Source: Chaunax sp. Z400 (lineage: Eukaryota > Chordata > Actinopteri > Lophiiformes > Chaunacidae). Taken from it: DNA of 64,000 bases. The DNA lies in NCBI GenBank assembly GCA_037577475.1, contig CM075189.1:36251254-36315253 (forward strand). Direction: 5' to 3'. Below are positions 52,401-64,000 of this stretch, piece after piece (the stretch's first letter is position 1; each line of letters opens with the position of its first letter). The translations under genes and the position numbers were made by a program. The notes below the pieces were generated by a model that made no database searches, had not been told where the DNA came from, and saw nothing but the letters and a program-made list of their open reading frames with translations.

Positions 52401-54244
52401 TGACTGTTCTGTCTATTTTATCATCTCATCCTCCAGTGATTGAGAGTTCACTTTCAAATTATTTCTTGTCTGGCACATGGCTATTGGGATCAAATTGAAA
52501 AAAGAACCAAACCATGCTAACAACTTATCTTGTAAACCTTAAGATGGTGCTATAGTGAACATCAGGGGACCTCCATAGTCAGCGTTATTCTCTGGGACCA
52601 CAGAGGTTTGTACTAAATTCCATGGAAATCCACACTGTAGTATTTGAGATATTTCAGTCTGGATCACAATGATTGGTGAAATAACGAATCTCTGCTCATG
52701 AAGAGACGCTGCTAACATAACATGGCTAGAAACCACAAAGGCTGAGCTAGTTTGTAAAGGTTACAAGTACTTTTACAATATTTTTAATCAGTTCAATTAA
52801 TTTAAGTACACATAATGTGTTCAATCAACCACCCAAGTACTGTTCGAATACACAGGTTTGTATTTCGCCTAAAATGGTTAAAACTCCTCAATGTGTTCTT
52901 GATATGATCATTTCACAGAGGATGCATCGGTTGGTACAACTTCTATGAACGTGGCACCACAAATATCCCAGAATTCATTTTGTAATTCAAGCAAGAGGAG
53001 GAAAGCTGCAAGGAGCCAACAACAAGATGTTTCATGGAAATCTGTCACGTACTTTTTGCTTGATGATGCTGCTGAGGTCAGTCGCCAAGGTGCTGAAAGG
53101 GCCTTCATCACTATAAACTCTTATCACTACTACACACAAGACTGATGACCTTTGTTTGGCATCAACTCTTTCAACTGGTGTATGACGGATAATAATGGTA
53201 TCACAATCTGTTATGGACCCTAGCATTCCAGTACAGTTATCTATAACCCACATTTATCTGTGGAACGAAGCATTTCACACCTCTCTGCTCTGAAAAGGCA
53301 GCAGGATGCAACATGAATAAGTCTGTTTTATTTCTCTTTATTCCTCTTACAGTGAACACACCACACAGCCTTGGAGTATTTGTGTCTTCAGATGACTACA
53401 GAAGCCGATCCTGGGTCAACAGGCTCCATTGCATTGTGGGCAGTTGTGTGTCACAAATGGGGCATTCATCTCTCAACTTTTTTGCTGACAAGCTAACAAA
53501 GAGATAAAACTCTTTAATGTTTTATACAATAAGATTTAAAATCTTTGATCTGGAAACATGAGATTGTTTGTTGTTGTTTAAAAGTGATTTACTAGTCTTT
53601 TATCGTAGCCTACATATTTCTAGACTTGAACCACCTTATTTTAAGATTTCTTGATAAGTAAAATTATTTGCATGAACAAATAATTTCACCAGAATGAAGC
53701 CATTTTCTCCTGTTTGTATTTTAGCTACTCTTTTTTTGCAGTGGTTATCTTGGGTATGGTCGATCCACATCTCCTCAAAAACCGCAGGACAGAATTCAAT
53801 GAAATTTCACTCGTGCTTTGTTGGACCCTGAAGGTGTGCATCTCAAAATTGGTTTCTTCAATTTGTTGATTTATTATTTACATTTTTAGGCTTATTTGAA
53901 CTTTCATTATTTTCATGTCAGTTTACTCACATTCATCAAATGTATGAGGGGGTATGGTCTATTCACATCAGCACAAATGGATGGGACATTTGTGTCCCTT
54001 TACACTAATTTACTAGTTTAAAGTCTAAGATTTGTTTAATTTAGTTTTCTAAAAAAAAAAAACAGAGAAAGTAGCCAAGCTGAGTTGATGATGGAGAGTC
54101 TTTGTTTGTGATGAAGTTGTAAATGAGCCTCACCCACATAAATAATCACCAGCAGCCACTGATATAACAGGATGTACAGGCATTGGCACAAGTACAGTAT
54201 AAGCACTTATACAAACACATACACATGGTTAAACAATGGATAGG

Positions 54245-54330
54245 CAGTCTATCCATCAATTTTCCGTAGCCTCTTATCCTGTGTAGGGTCGCAGGAGGCT
54301 GGAGCCTATCCCAGGTGACTTTAAAAATCA
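54245..54330 (-). mobile_element. tRNA-like dispersed repeat, tail fragment
   Basis: TATCCTGTGTAGGGTCGCAG and GAGGCTGGAGCCTATCCCAG match the tail of the 37548 family in reverse orientation. Confidence 0.7.
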
Positions 54331-54519
54331 ACTTACATATTTTTAAATAAATGTTTTCACATTTTGAACTAATGACCAAATCTGCAGCATTTTTAACAAA
54401 ATTATAACTGTTACATGTCATGAACACCCTTTTAAATTGAACACAATTCTTTATTATAATTAAACTTTGCCATGGCACTGCCATGTTGCCACTGACAACA
54501 TTTGGTATTTGTTTCTTTG

Positions 54520-55708
54520 TTAGTGGGAAGACTGGCATTGCATGCTGTTCACCAGTGTACTGTAATCTGGTGTGTAACTTGACACTGCAACTGTGAGTGA
54601 GTCTTTCAGATGTGCATCAGTGAGGCGTGTTCTGTGTTTGTTCTTGATGAAGTTCATGTCAGAAAACGCTGATTCACAGAGATAGGTTGAACCAAACAGG
54701 CTGGCAACCTTCATAGCTGCTGTGCATACACCACTGTACTTCTCTGTGTCAACAAGGCACCAAAAGTTTGGTGCAGTCTGGTAGGCTTTGAGGTGTAGGT
54801 CACTTTGCAGCGTTATGATTTCCATCTCCACCTGTCCTGCATCCAAGTTGAATGTTGCACTTAGTTTCTCAGCAAAGCATGTTGTGTCCACATTCATGAA
54901 AGGGTTGGAAATGAATGACACACATGGAGAGGGTGGAGATTAGATCGGTTCCATTTTTCTCTTCTTTAAGTACAGTGTTAGCGATTATCATCATTGCTTC
55001 TTTGACAACTTCTCCATCAGAAAATGCCTTCTTCTTCTTGATCAGAAAATGTGTAGCTCTAAACGAGGCTTCAGTTGCTTTTTGTGACTTCTTCGCCGGC
55101 CTCGTGAAAAAAGACTGTTGCTTACCCAAAGCTGCCTTTAGCTCACCGGCTTTTTCTGCCCGTAGTGAGCTTCCCGGTAGGTAGTTAGCATGGTAGCTTT
55201 TGTGACACGTAGTGAAGCCTCTCTCAACATTGTGCCGCTTTGCCGTCGCCACAGTCGACCCGCAAATGAGACACATGCAGGTTTCTTTCACAGACGTAAA
55301 AAAGAACTTCTCCTCCCATTCGTTGTGAAAGTGATATTTTTTCTTCCTTTTTTCTGCCATGTTTTTGGGGTAAGAACCTGCATTCAGCGCTCATCTTTGC
55401 TGCGCCGCTAGCTTACTCTCCACGAGCACTGGTTTTGTCATGCGCACAATACAGACCTTTGAACTAGAGTAGGTCAGAGTTCACCTAAACTTATCTAAAC
55501 TTCATCTAATGAACATATTTTTAAGTTATTGTCATTTTTAAATCTATATAAATGCAAGTGTGATTATAAAAGAATAGCAACAGAATAAAATAAAATTTTA
55601 GACGCGGCTCACTAGTAAGTTGTGCTATTTTTAGAGCAGGCCTGCGGGCGACTCATTAAGTCCTTGGGGGCGACCTGGTGCCCGCGGGCACCGTGTTGGT
55701 GACCCCTG
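54520..55708 (-). mobile_element. hAT transposon, internally deleted (BED finger + dimerisation domain)
   Basis: The N-terminal frame 55360-54869 starts MAEKRKKKYHFHNEWEEKFF and has a BED-type zinc finger (CLICGSTVATAKRHNVERGF, then TTCHKSYH). It continues through SFFTRPAKKSQKATEASFRA. The C-terminal frame 54921-54520 has FGSTYLCESAFSDMNFIKNK and HRTRLTDAHLKDSLTVAVSS, the hAT C-terminal dimerisation block, like GTF2IRD2/ZBED-related hAT proteins. The central catalytic RNase H-like part is missing and the two frames are offset, so the element is a dead deletion derivative. The 5' end of the element appears at about 55708, where TGACCCCTG on the plus strand gives a CAGGGGTCACCAACACGG terminus. 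The other terminus was not located. Confidence 0.82.
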
Positions 55709-55737
55709 CTCTAGAGCATACGTGATGTGCACTGGTC

Positions 55738-55830
55738 TCGGTCGGAATGGGAAGACGAAGGAAGGGAAGAGAGAAGAGTGTTCAAGATTAATCGTAATCC
55801 GTTTTTATTTTTGATGTGATCTGGATAATG
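55738..55830. repeat. third copy of the 24-25 kb repeat family (partial)
   Basis: GGAAGACGAAGGAAGGGAAG, then AGAGAAGAGTGTTCAAGATT and AATCGTAATCC match the blocks at 24630 and 25273. It starts about 30 bases beyond the hAT terminus. Confidence 0.75.
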
Positions 55831-56899
55831 ATTTGCTCACTGGGTAACTCAAGTGCTGCTCTTATATCAGTGAACACTGGCAGGGTAAGACACACGTAAG
55901 AGAAATCACTACAGCTGATGAAGACGGCATTGTCCCGGCAACAAACAACACGTCTGTCGTAATGCCGTCTACGACTACTGATGACGTACCAGGATATTGT
56001 AGGGTTGTCCCATTTCATAGGAGGATATTTCAACCACTACCCCTTGTAACTCTGTTTCAAGGGGAGAGGCAAGGCTAAGGGTAGGGGTAGGGGGTGAAAT
56101 TAAGAAATGGGATTGGGCCTGAGTGTCCATTGATGTTGTTCCTTAGCAACCCCTATGGTCTGTCCTAATTGAAATCCCTCCAGAAATGACCATTTCCAGT
56201 CTAGAAAGTTGAATCATTCTGCTGTTGTACCTACATTTCATTCTGGAAACATCTGTCTTGCAGATTCTGTTTTTGAGTTTAAGGCTTAAATTTAGTGCGT
56301 TTAGTGGCTTGTTTATTTGATTGACAGGTGTCTCAGCCTTTCAGAATCAGCCATGTTAGTTAGCCATCCACGCTACCTTGCCTTTGACCAAATGTAGCAT
56401 TTGTAATGTAAATGTAGCCCAGATGGCAGCGGGCAGTCAGTCAGCAGCAGTCCCTGATTCAGAGTCTGAGACACCTAGAGGACACACAGATGCTATTGTC
56501 ATGTTTCCCCTCAGGATTTACCACTCACTGTGTGTGTAGAACATTTTCTACTTATGATTATGCCTGGTAGCACAGAAACAATCACAGTGGTTTAGACAAA
56601 CGCAGCAAATCTTGATTAGGTGTGTTTCCTGTTTCAGCCCCATCCACTGACTGAAGATGACCTGGGGAAGCTTTTACACATTCTGCATAATGCAGGTGAA
56701 ATTATTCTGTTGAATCTTCCAGGAAATGCTTCATCCTTTCACTATATCCTTGCTCCATCTGACACCTAACATCTCTTATTAATGTATACTGTCTGCATGA
56801 GTTTTAGGTTTTGCCTTTTCTCTTCCACGCCTTACTTCTTTTCCTTGTGCATGCTGTTTCTTAATTCTGTCTCTACCCTCAGCCAAGTTCTTTGTAACC

Positions 56900-57060
56900 C
56901 ATCCATACACGTTTGCTGCTTATCTTGTGTAGGATCATGGTGGCAGCAGCTGGTAAACAAGACATTGCAGATGTTCCTCCCTCCAGCCACAGTTTCCAGG
57001 CCCTCCTGGTTGAATCCCAAGATTCCATTTGAATCAGCCAGAGCTGCAGCAACTTAGCTG
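56900..57060 (+). repeat. dispersed fish repeat (retroelement-derived), copy 1
   Basis: CATCCATACACGTTTGCTGC, TGTGTAGGATCATGGTGGCA, CCAGCCACAGTTTCCAGGCC and TCCTGGTTGAATCCCAAGAT resemble the common fish repeat that begins with CATCC repeats and GCTTATCC and ends in a GGGATCCC-type motif. Confidence 0.55.
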
Positions 57061-57580
57061 GGACATGAAACTGCTCCAGGAGGGGAGCTAGACCTGTAAG
57101 GGTCAATGCCTAGGCCCAATAGGCCTTGCAGTCAGGTGCATTGGCATTTGGATGACAGGTAAAGGTGGGGAACAATGAGGGGCCAAGTAATTCAATAGTC
57201 TGGCAAGATAGACACCACTTATCCAGCTGCCCTGTACTTCAAGCTGCTCCGAACATCAAAAAAAGTTTGTGCCACAGCTGCAGAGGTGGTAGCATTAGTG
57301 TGTGGTAACTCTACATGAAGTGCTACCCAGCTAACTTAGAGCACTTCACAGTTTAGAACATTCTGGGTCGACCTATCATTAACTCCCAGAGTTTAGGGTT
57401 TGTTGTTTCATGTTTGTATTTGTTTGTTTCCCTTTGTTGTGTTTTTGCTTGATACTACCTGCCCTTGTCTGTTCCCTCCTGTGATTGATCTTATTAGTTC
57501 CACCTGTTCCTAAAAAGCATTCCCTTCCAAGTGTGTACCCCTCATTCATGTCATCCTTGCTATGTGTTATTTGCCTTTGC

Positions 57581-57850
57581 CATCCATCCATCCATCCATC
57601 CATCCTGTTCCACTTATCCTGGGTCAGGACACAGTGGCAGTCGGCTGAACTGGGTATTCCAGATGACCTTCTCCCCAGCAGCACTTTCAGTCTTGAGCCT
57701 CTTCTAGGCCAGATGAGATATGTAATCCATCTAAAGAGTTCTGGGTTCGGGGTCTCCTGCTAGTTGGACGTGCCTGTTTGTGTGCTTGTCCAGGGAAATA
57801 TCCCCTGGGAGGGTCTCACAAGGCAAATTGTTCTGAAGGGAGGAGCCAGA
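57581..57850 (+). repeat. dispersed fish repeat, copy 2, with (CATC)n head
   Basis: (CATC)n at 57581-57605, then CCACTTATCCTGGGTCAGGA, GTATTCCAGATGACCTTCTC and GTTCTGGGTTCGGGGTCTCC, a parallel arrangement to copy 1. Confidence 0.55.
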
Positions 57851-58378
57851 TTAAGAGGTCACACTCCACTTTACACTCTAGAAAATAATTGCCACCATTT
57901 AATTAAATGCATGGTTGCAAAATGAAATTTCTAATTTATTGATTTAGATAAATACTGTAAGTTGCAAAAATTGTTTTGATGAGGTGTATTCACTTAATAA
58001 TGTTGGTAGTTTCAGCAACTTAATACTTTGTCATCCAAAGTGAAATCTTTCTTTTAAGTGCTTTAAAATAAAATTCAAATTGTAGTAACTTAATGAAATG
58101 GTCTTAGTAACTTGATCTTTCTCCATCTTGCCTCCTCCCCTAACCATCTGTTTGGACATATTCAGACAGTTTGACCATGTGTTGGACTTGTAGGCTGATC
58201 AAATATGATACATGGGACATTTTAAAGTGAATATCCTTTAATTTACAAATATATTTTCAAAACGGAATGCATTTGGTCAAGTTCTTATTTGTGATATGTG
58301 ATATATTGTGGACTCTGTACCTATCTAGTCATACTTAGGAATGTAATTTTGTCCTCCTACCCTTTACTTTAACAGACC

Positions 58379-60330
58379 ATGGATACAAATGATAAAGTTT
58401 CATTTGAAAAAAACTGCTCAGCTCATTTGTGTGAAGGGGAGGAAAAGTTCTACTTTTTTCGTTCCACTGTAGGTAAATTGCTTTTTGACCCAAACCAGCA
58501 GCCTTTGGACTGTGGATATTTCTTCAAGAGGGATAAAAGTAGTGGAGGAAGAGTTTCTGTTTTGTCTTTGTTGATCATTTCATCCCGTGTTGCTTTTATG
58601 TCTATAGAGCCGCAGTAAGTGTTGTTTTATAATATACATATATGTTACATGATGTGTTGTAAATTATTTTGAATTTTGGTTACTATTGTGATACAACTTA
58701 TTATTGTGATACTATTGTGATACAACTATTGTTCCTGGTCTTAAAGGCTTCATTATATTTTTTTCTTGAGCTGTCAAGAGGTGTAAAATATCATTTAAGT
58801 GATTCTATCTATACCATCTAGACCTACATGTATCTACTTGATGCCTTGAAGACTTTGAAAAAACTTTGATGCAAAGATATTATGTCATTCTTGGCCTCCT
58901 AGTGCTTTGTTAAGTTTTGTTAAATGTATCAAAAATATGGGCTGGGGTTTCAAAATGTTTAGCTCTAAAACCTTTAGAAAACCAGAGTTGCTGACACATT
59001 ATAAGTTACTCCACGGTTATACTGGGCAATCACTGCCATGCAGAACGTCTCCCTTTCAGTGTTGCAGTCCTAACAGAAAGTATTTTGAACACCTTGGTCA
59101 ACATTTGACAAAACATGAGACCATGATTTGTGTTTTTAAGAAATGTAATATTTATGGAACATTCGCCACACAGAAGCTGAAAGCATACTAATCATCCTGC
59201 TTAGAGGTATGCAGCTTCTTCCAATACAGATCATTACAGTGATGAGGATGTTCAAGGTTTGTCTGTCTATTACTGATGATGATCAAGATGATAACGATGT
59301 GAGAGAGCTACCAAACCTGCACTGAAAGAAATGTGGCTTAGGTTTTTTTTAAGTATATCTAATAGGTGTATTGATGAGTTTGTTGGAGAGTTACATTTCA
59401 TCTCTCATTCAGCATCATCAGACATTTTACAGTCCTGTTTGAGGAAGCGCCATTGATATTGATGAGTCTGTTGTGTCAGACATGGTGACCCGTTTTGTGA
59501 CCCTGTTACTGCTGCCCTTAGTAGTGACGGTCCACTTTCTACTGCCTACAAGAGAAGGGTGTATTTTACGGAGGGAGTGGAGTATGTATTGAGTATAAGG
59601 AGGAAGACAGAAGCTTCTAGTATGTGACATTTTGAAGTAATTGCTTCATTTTTGAGCCAGAAAGAGATCTGGGATTTGATTGTGGATAAACTCGATAGAG
59701 TGGATCAAAGTAATGGTAAAAACTCAATTCAGGGAATTTTCTGATGGAATTCATTATAAAACTAATGAGTTGTTCTCTGGAGAAGATCCTGCCATTGCTG
59801 TCATTCTCTATGTTGACGACTTATATGTAATCCTCTCACACCAAGCAAAAAACACAAAGTTACAGCTGTGTACTGGGTGTTAGCGGATGTTCCTGCTCAG
59901 ATCTTCTCTAATCTCCATCTTCTTAGCAGTTCTCTGCAGGACTGATGACATGTAAAGATTTGGTTGATGTACTGGAGCCATTGCTCAAGGATCCTCTGAG
60001 CTTGAAAGAGGACAGCCTTAGTCCCAGCATTATGCACACGAGTCAAAGGAACAGTGTTTGGTGTTGTGGCAGATAATCTTGGGGCCCATTCTATTGGGAG
60101 ATTTGTTGACAATATCTCCAGTTCTTACATTTGCAGATGTTGTCTGGGTGAGCAGCCAGATTTCCAGGTGGAAGAAGTGAGAACAGGGGCATTTCATTTC
60201 ATTTGAAAGAGTCTGTACAGGAGAATATAGCATTGATTCATGTCTGTGGAGTCAAGAGGCAGCGTGAAGTATTTCTATGTTTTATCAGGTTACCTACCTG
60301 ATGTTGCACGATCTGTTTGCGGGTGTTGTC
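58379..60330 (+). pseudogene. decayed multi-copy fish C2H2-type gene (probably TE-borne)
   Basis: Pieces of one protein appear in order on the plus strand in changing frames. FRKPELLTHYKLLHGYTGQS and KYFEHLGQHLTKHETMICVF, then NIYGTFATQK, lie at 58970-59190. GPLSTAYKRRVYF is near 59525, GEDPAIAVILYVDDLYV near 59790, HKVTAVYWVLADVPAQ near 59850 and LSGYLPDVARS near 60280. The set matches, from memory, a large uncharacterised protein family repeated many times in fish genomes: C2H2-like fingers, then a YVDDFE block, then GYPPDV..DL.EG. Stops and frameshifts are frequent, so this is a dead copy. Its enzymatic role is unknown to me; the high copy number suggests a mobile-element origin. The open frame at 58379-58618 may be its degraded start or unrelated. 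Confidence 0.65.
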
Positions 60331-60672
60331 CCTTGAGAATCAACATAAATAGTTCTGCATCAAAACATTCCCTCTCACAGCACAGGAGATATAACAAGCA
60401 TTGACATGGGAAAGAGATCTTTTTTTTTGTGTGCTATTTTTAAAGATGTGCACATTCGCTGTTATTCAAAGACAGAAGGCATCATCATGCAACATATTTA
60501 CTTTAATATTACTTATCATCAGTATCATATCACTTTAATTTGACATTTGAGTACCTTCAGCATCTTAATGTTGTTTTCTTTAAGACCATGGGAGAAAGTT
60601 CCTTGTATTCACATTCTTTAAGTAAAAAATGGAGAGTAAATTTGGATGACTATGACTCAAAAACTGTGATCC

Positions 60673-60692
60673 GATATTCCACATATATATAC

Positions 60693-60766
<74 letters not shown>

Positions 60767-60773
60767 GAATATC
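60673..60773. repeat. (TA)n tract inside a larger inverted repeat
   Basis: A TA run (about 60697-60760) is bracketed by GATATTCCACA (60673-60683) and TGTGGAATATC (60763-60773), perfect reverse complements. The whole 101 bases can fold as one long AT-rich cruciform. Confidence 0.9.
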
Positions 60774-62344
60774 CTTAAAGCACTATAAAGCACAATTTGA
60801 AAGCTGTTTTTGTAACTTGATTTTATAATAAAAAAGCTGAATTTTGACTACATTGACCTGTAGACCTGTAGTAGATTACATCTACCTGTAATACGTTTCA
60901 AGAACAACATAGTCTGGGACAACCTACTACACTGTGAATGAACTGATCCCAACCTGAGATCTTACTTACTGTAAGACAGCAGGCCTGGTTATAGAAGAAA
61001 CCAGGTTCTGTTTTTTATTATCATTTACTTTCACCCTGTCTTCCTCTTTTTATCTACATCCTTACATCCCTGTCTCTCTTCGTTTCTCCAGTCATCCTTA
61101 TCTGTCCCATTTTTTTCCCCTTTCCAACCTTTGCTGTCCTTAATATGACATTTCATCCTCCCATCAGCCCTCCTTCCTGTCTGACTTCTCTCCATCTATG
61201 TCAATAATCATCTCATCTCCGTACCCTGACAGGGTATGCGTTAATCCCCCATCGACTCCATTCTCCTGCCATGCCTTTCTCCCTGTCCTCCTGATGTGTC
61301 CTCAACGACTCGACTGTTCGAATGTCAAAGCACCCATGAAGGTCTGCAGACACGTGTGGTTGTGGTAAACTAAATGCAAAGATGGAAACAACACACGTCA
61401 GGCCATCTTAACTCATCTGTTCACTTGATGAAGCATAAGCACTGGAAAGCAAACCATGGAAAGCAACCAGGTTTTCATCTTCAACTCACTTAATGACATG
61501 TCAACAACAGATATGTTTGTGTAGATGCTCAGTCATCCAGGTCATGGTAATCCTTGAAGGTTGATTCAGAAGCAACTGGACTTCTTTTTTTCTTTCAAAA
61601 ACTTTTATGTCTAACCCAAAACCTTTGGACTGACATTTCTAAGCCATGTTAACAATACTGAGTGACCTACCCCATCAGTTTTGGATCTTTGAACTAACTG
61701 AATGGTTTCCTTCCTTTCTCTGACACCAACAGAAAGACTAAGTCCCTCTCCTTCCAGAGTAAATCACAGGACCTTAACTAAAACACACGTGTGGCACTGA
61801 GATACAGCCTTTTGATCAACTTTGAATGGAACTACATTTTAATTCTCTCACTATTCATCACAGACACCATCATTTCTGTTACTATGGCACAGGAAATGTA
61901 TTAAAAAAGGCTACTACAAGTGTGACCATGTTGGATATGTGAAAGAAGAATTGTCTGGTCTGTAAGCTGGTGCCACACAAAAGGTTTGGTGAGTGTTAAA
62001 TCTAATTCTGTCTAAAGCTATAAAGGTTGTTTGACTGCAACATCCTTGACTAACAAAATAATCTTTCAAATTTTTCTACATGATATATACAATTCATGGC
62101 ACAATTCAAGCAGGATCAATAAAATGATTTGCCTCTCATCATGGAGTGTCCTGTACATATTTTCCTCTGAAATAATGTCCCATGGTTGTAGGATGCTGAT
62201 GACTCAGAATGTAAATTGACTGCATTTTCCTCGAGTTACCAATAATGAAAAAACAAGCCAAGAAATGCATTGAACAGACAGATCGCCTTCTTCATATTTC
62301 AACTTTGACTGACAGCATCACCTGTTCATATTTTCTGTAACCTG
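60774..62344. other. nothing recognised
   Basis: AT-rich DNA with a pyrimidine-rich part near 61020-61330. No exon, RNA gene or element was identified. Confidence 0.45.
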
Positions 62345-62510
62345 TGTTATTCTATGCTTATCCTTTGTATAGGGTCACAGGGGGCTGGAGTCTATCCCAG
62401 CTGACTTTGGGTGAGAGGCGGAGTACACCCTGTTCAAGTCTTCAGTAAATCACAAGGATACAAAAAAAGACCAAAAACATTCACACTTACAGGCCATTTA
62501 GAGGCAACAC

Positions 62511-62927
62511 TTCAGAATCAGAAGAGTTTTTATTGCCAAGTACGTGTGCACATACAAGGAATTTGACTTGGTGTTCTGGTGCTACACAAAAGTTAACATA
62601 AATTCTATCTAAAATAGAAAGTGAGGTAAAAAGAAACATCTTCCATATACAAGAAACAGACTTAACTATGTACAAGAAACATGTGCAATATACAGTGCAA
62701 TATTTTTTGTTGTTGTTGTAATGTGCAGTTGTGTGACGATGTGCATGGAGTATGTGCAAAAAATGTCTGTTTTGTGCAGAGCTGCATTCGAGGCACGGCC
62801 ATATATAGTGTGTGGAGGATGGTCACCAGAGTGCGTTAATGTAACACATGCGTCCTGGGACTATACGTAAATGAATGTGTAGTGGCTATGGGGGGTAGAA
62901 GTTTGCTGTGCAGCTGTGCAGGTGTGT

Positions 62928-62958
<31 letters not shown>

Positions 62959-62994
62959 GGGGCGCAGGTGACTATGCCTGTGTTACTACACTGT
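62511..62994. mobile_element. retroelement fragment nested in the SINE-like copy
   Basis: Starts TTCAGAATCAGAAGAGTTTT, then TATTGCCAAGTACGTGTGCA and CATACAAGGAATTTGACTTG. This is a frequent fish repeat opening, usually from a LINE 3' UTR. It ends in a GT microsatellite and a G21 run (62921-62962). Confidence 0.6.
62921..62962. repeat. (GT)n followed by G21
   Basis: About ten GT units from 62921 and then 21 G from 62942 to 62962. The homopolymer length may be unreliable. Confidence 0.95.
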
Positions 62995-63115
62995 GCCATT
63001 TTTTTGGACTGTAGGAGGAAGCCAGAGAACCCAGAGGGAACCCACGCAGACACGGGGGGAACATACAAACTCCACAGGTGGATTTGAACCCAGGACCTTC
63101 TTGCTGTGAGTGAGC

Positions 63116-64000
63116 TCTTGAGTATATAAGTAATCTAAGTTTCATGCCAGCAACACCTTGGCTGAAATGCTGCCTATTCATTCACTCAGTACAGTTTTAC
63201 AGCTCTAACTCCTGATACAACTATGGTAGGACAGCAGACAATTCTGGGTTGGTTTATTGGTTCTTGTTTCCAGAATGTTCCACTTTAATAGTAGTTTAAT
63301 AGTAGAACAATAACCTTTGGCCTTCCACATAGAAGATCCATCATACTGTCATCAGGTCGAGTGTACGTGTTGACTTATGCATCCATTATGGTTCATTATG
63401 AAACATCCAATGCTTTATTATTACACTTTCCAGCAGTGCTGGGACTAATGCTCTTTCTTTTAGCAGAACATATCTCTTGTTTTATATTAAACTGTCTCCA
63501 CATGAACAGCAGGGCTAAGGGTGGATTATTACTCAACTTTTTTCAGACTAACTTCTGCAGGCTGCAGGGACAGACTGGATGAGTGCCTCTGCAGCTGTAA
63601 ATGGCTGATAATTATCGTCCTGTCTAATTATTGTGGCAGACTCTGCTTTATGTCTTCCAAGTTGCTCTGGCTGACAGATCCAACATTTTATTATTGTGGA
63701 GACAAGCTGTGTGGAGATGTTTTGATCAGCATTATCTGTTTGAGACAGATTTTCATATTCGAGCTCTGGAATATTCTCTTAACTTTTCATTCATTGTCAT
63801 TTTACATAAATTATCTTCTTTGGCAGCAAAAATAAAATAAAAAATGCTCTTACTCACTGGACATATAATTGGCAGATGCTGCAGACATGGCATGAGGAAC
63901 ATTTTTTGTTTAGTGCTATGTACTGATGAGCATGGTAGATTGCAGGACTTTTACTAGGCTACGAAAAAAATGCAAGCACTACAGAAACACACTCCTTTAG
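63116..64000. other. nothing recognised
   Basis: Short frames on the plus strand (63361-63840) have no recognisable motif and no splice context. Confidence 0.4.

Larger units (their letters stand above)
45701..54244. other. gene-poor stretch with hairpin repeats and microsatellites
   Basis: No convincing exon over about 8.5 kb. Separate entries cover hairpins at 46135 and 49439, a direct repeat at 47920 and a CA tract at 48587. A C14 run is at 47828-47841. An open segment around 51062-51280 on the plus strand looks random. Confidence 0.5.
55831..58378. other. repeat-rich, no host gene recognised
   Basis: Around 56005-56125 TTGTCCCATTTCATAGGAGG and GAAATTAAGAAATGGGATTG suggest an eroded inverted-repeat element. 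Two copies of a dispersed fish repeat follow (56900 and 57581). The remainder is AT-rich. Confidence 0.4.
62345..63115 (-). mobile_element. tRNA-like dispersed repeat split by a later insertion
   Basis: The left part, 62345-62510, has TAGGGTCACAGGGGGCTGGA, TCTATCCCAGCTGACTTTGG and AGGCCATTTAGAGG. The right part, about 62995-63115, has TTTTTGGACTGTAGGAGGAA, GACACGGGGGGAACATACAA, ACTCCACAGGTGGATTTGAA and CCCAGGACCTTCTTGCTGTG. Put together these are the family seen at 37548 in reverse orientation, with a B-box-like GGATTTGAACCC. The 62511-62994 insert is foreign to it. Confidence 0.72.

Overview
The window reads as nuclear DNA of a teleost (ray-finned) fish. Genes are split into short exons with GT-AG introns. 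The recognisable proteins are vertebrate housekeeping or germline proteins. The repeats are typical of fish: Tc1/mariner and hAT DNA transposons, tRNA-derived SINEs, a 5S-rRNA-like element, and long CA, TA and TTA tracts. There are no bacterial features and no CRISPR array. A run of exactly 100 N at 8901-9000 joins two contigs.

Left of the gap (1-8900, + strand) lie three C-terminal exons of TRAPPC11 (108-686), a LINE remnant (about 1840-2640), a dead Tc1-like transposase on the minus strand (6727-7434), and three consecutive exons of NAA15, the NatA auxiliary subunit (7527-8313). Right of the gap everything recognised as a host gene is on the minus strand: central TRAPPC11 exons (9632-10703), the C-terminal half of Spindly (spdl1, 13122-14528), and an almost complete PIWI-clade Argonaute, piwil1/ziwi (16915-31540). 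The piwil1 gene has 19 identified coding exons from the arginine-rich N terminus to the stop. Its slicer triad Asp-Asp-His is intact, and one PAZ-region exon was not found.

Beyond piwil1 (about 31.6-64 kb) the window is gene-poor. It holds one good orphan exon (33705-33859, minus; possibly GINM1-like) and one weaker one (34449-34570). The rest is repeats: a non-LTR retrotransposon 3' fragment, a badly decayed Tc1 element with both ends, an internally deleted hAT element, a decayed multi-copy fish C2H2-type gene, SINE-like copies and hairpin-forming repeats.

The main message is structural. TRAPPC11 appears in two pieces on opposite strands either side of the 100-N gap, and flipping the left contig makes them co-linear. 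Right of the gap, TRAPPC11, spdl1 and piwil1 each carry a reading-frame lesion (one nonsense codon and four indel-type problems) although their protein similarity is otherwise high. That points to consensus or assembly errors, or less likely to recently decaying copies. I found no convincing new biological system. The most unusual biological structure is a 5S-rRNA-like sequence directly abutting a tRNA-derived SINE.
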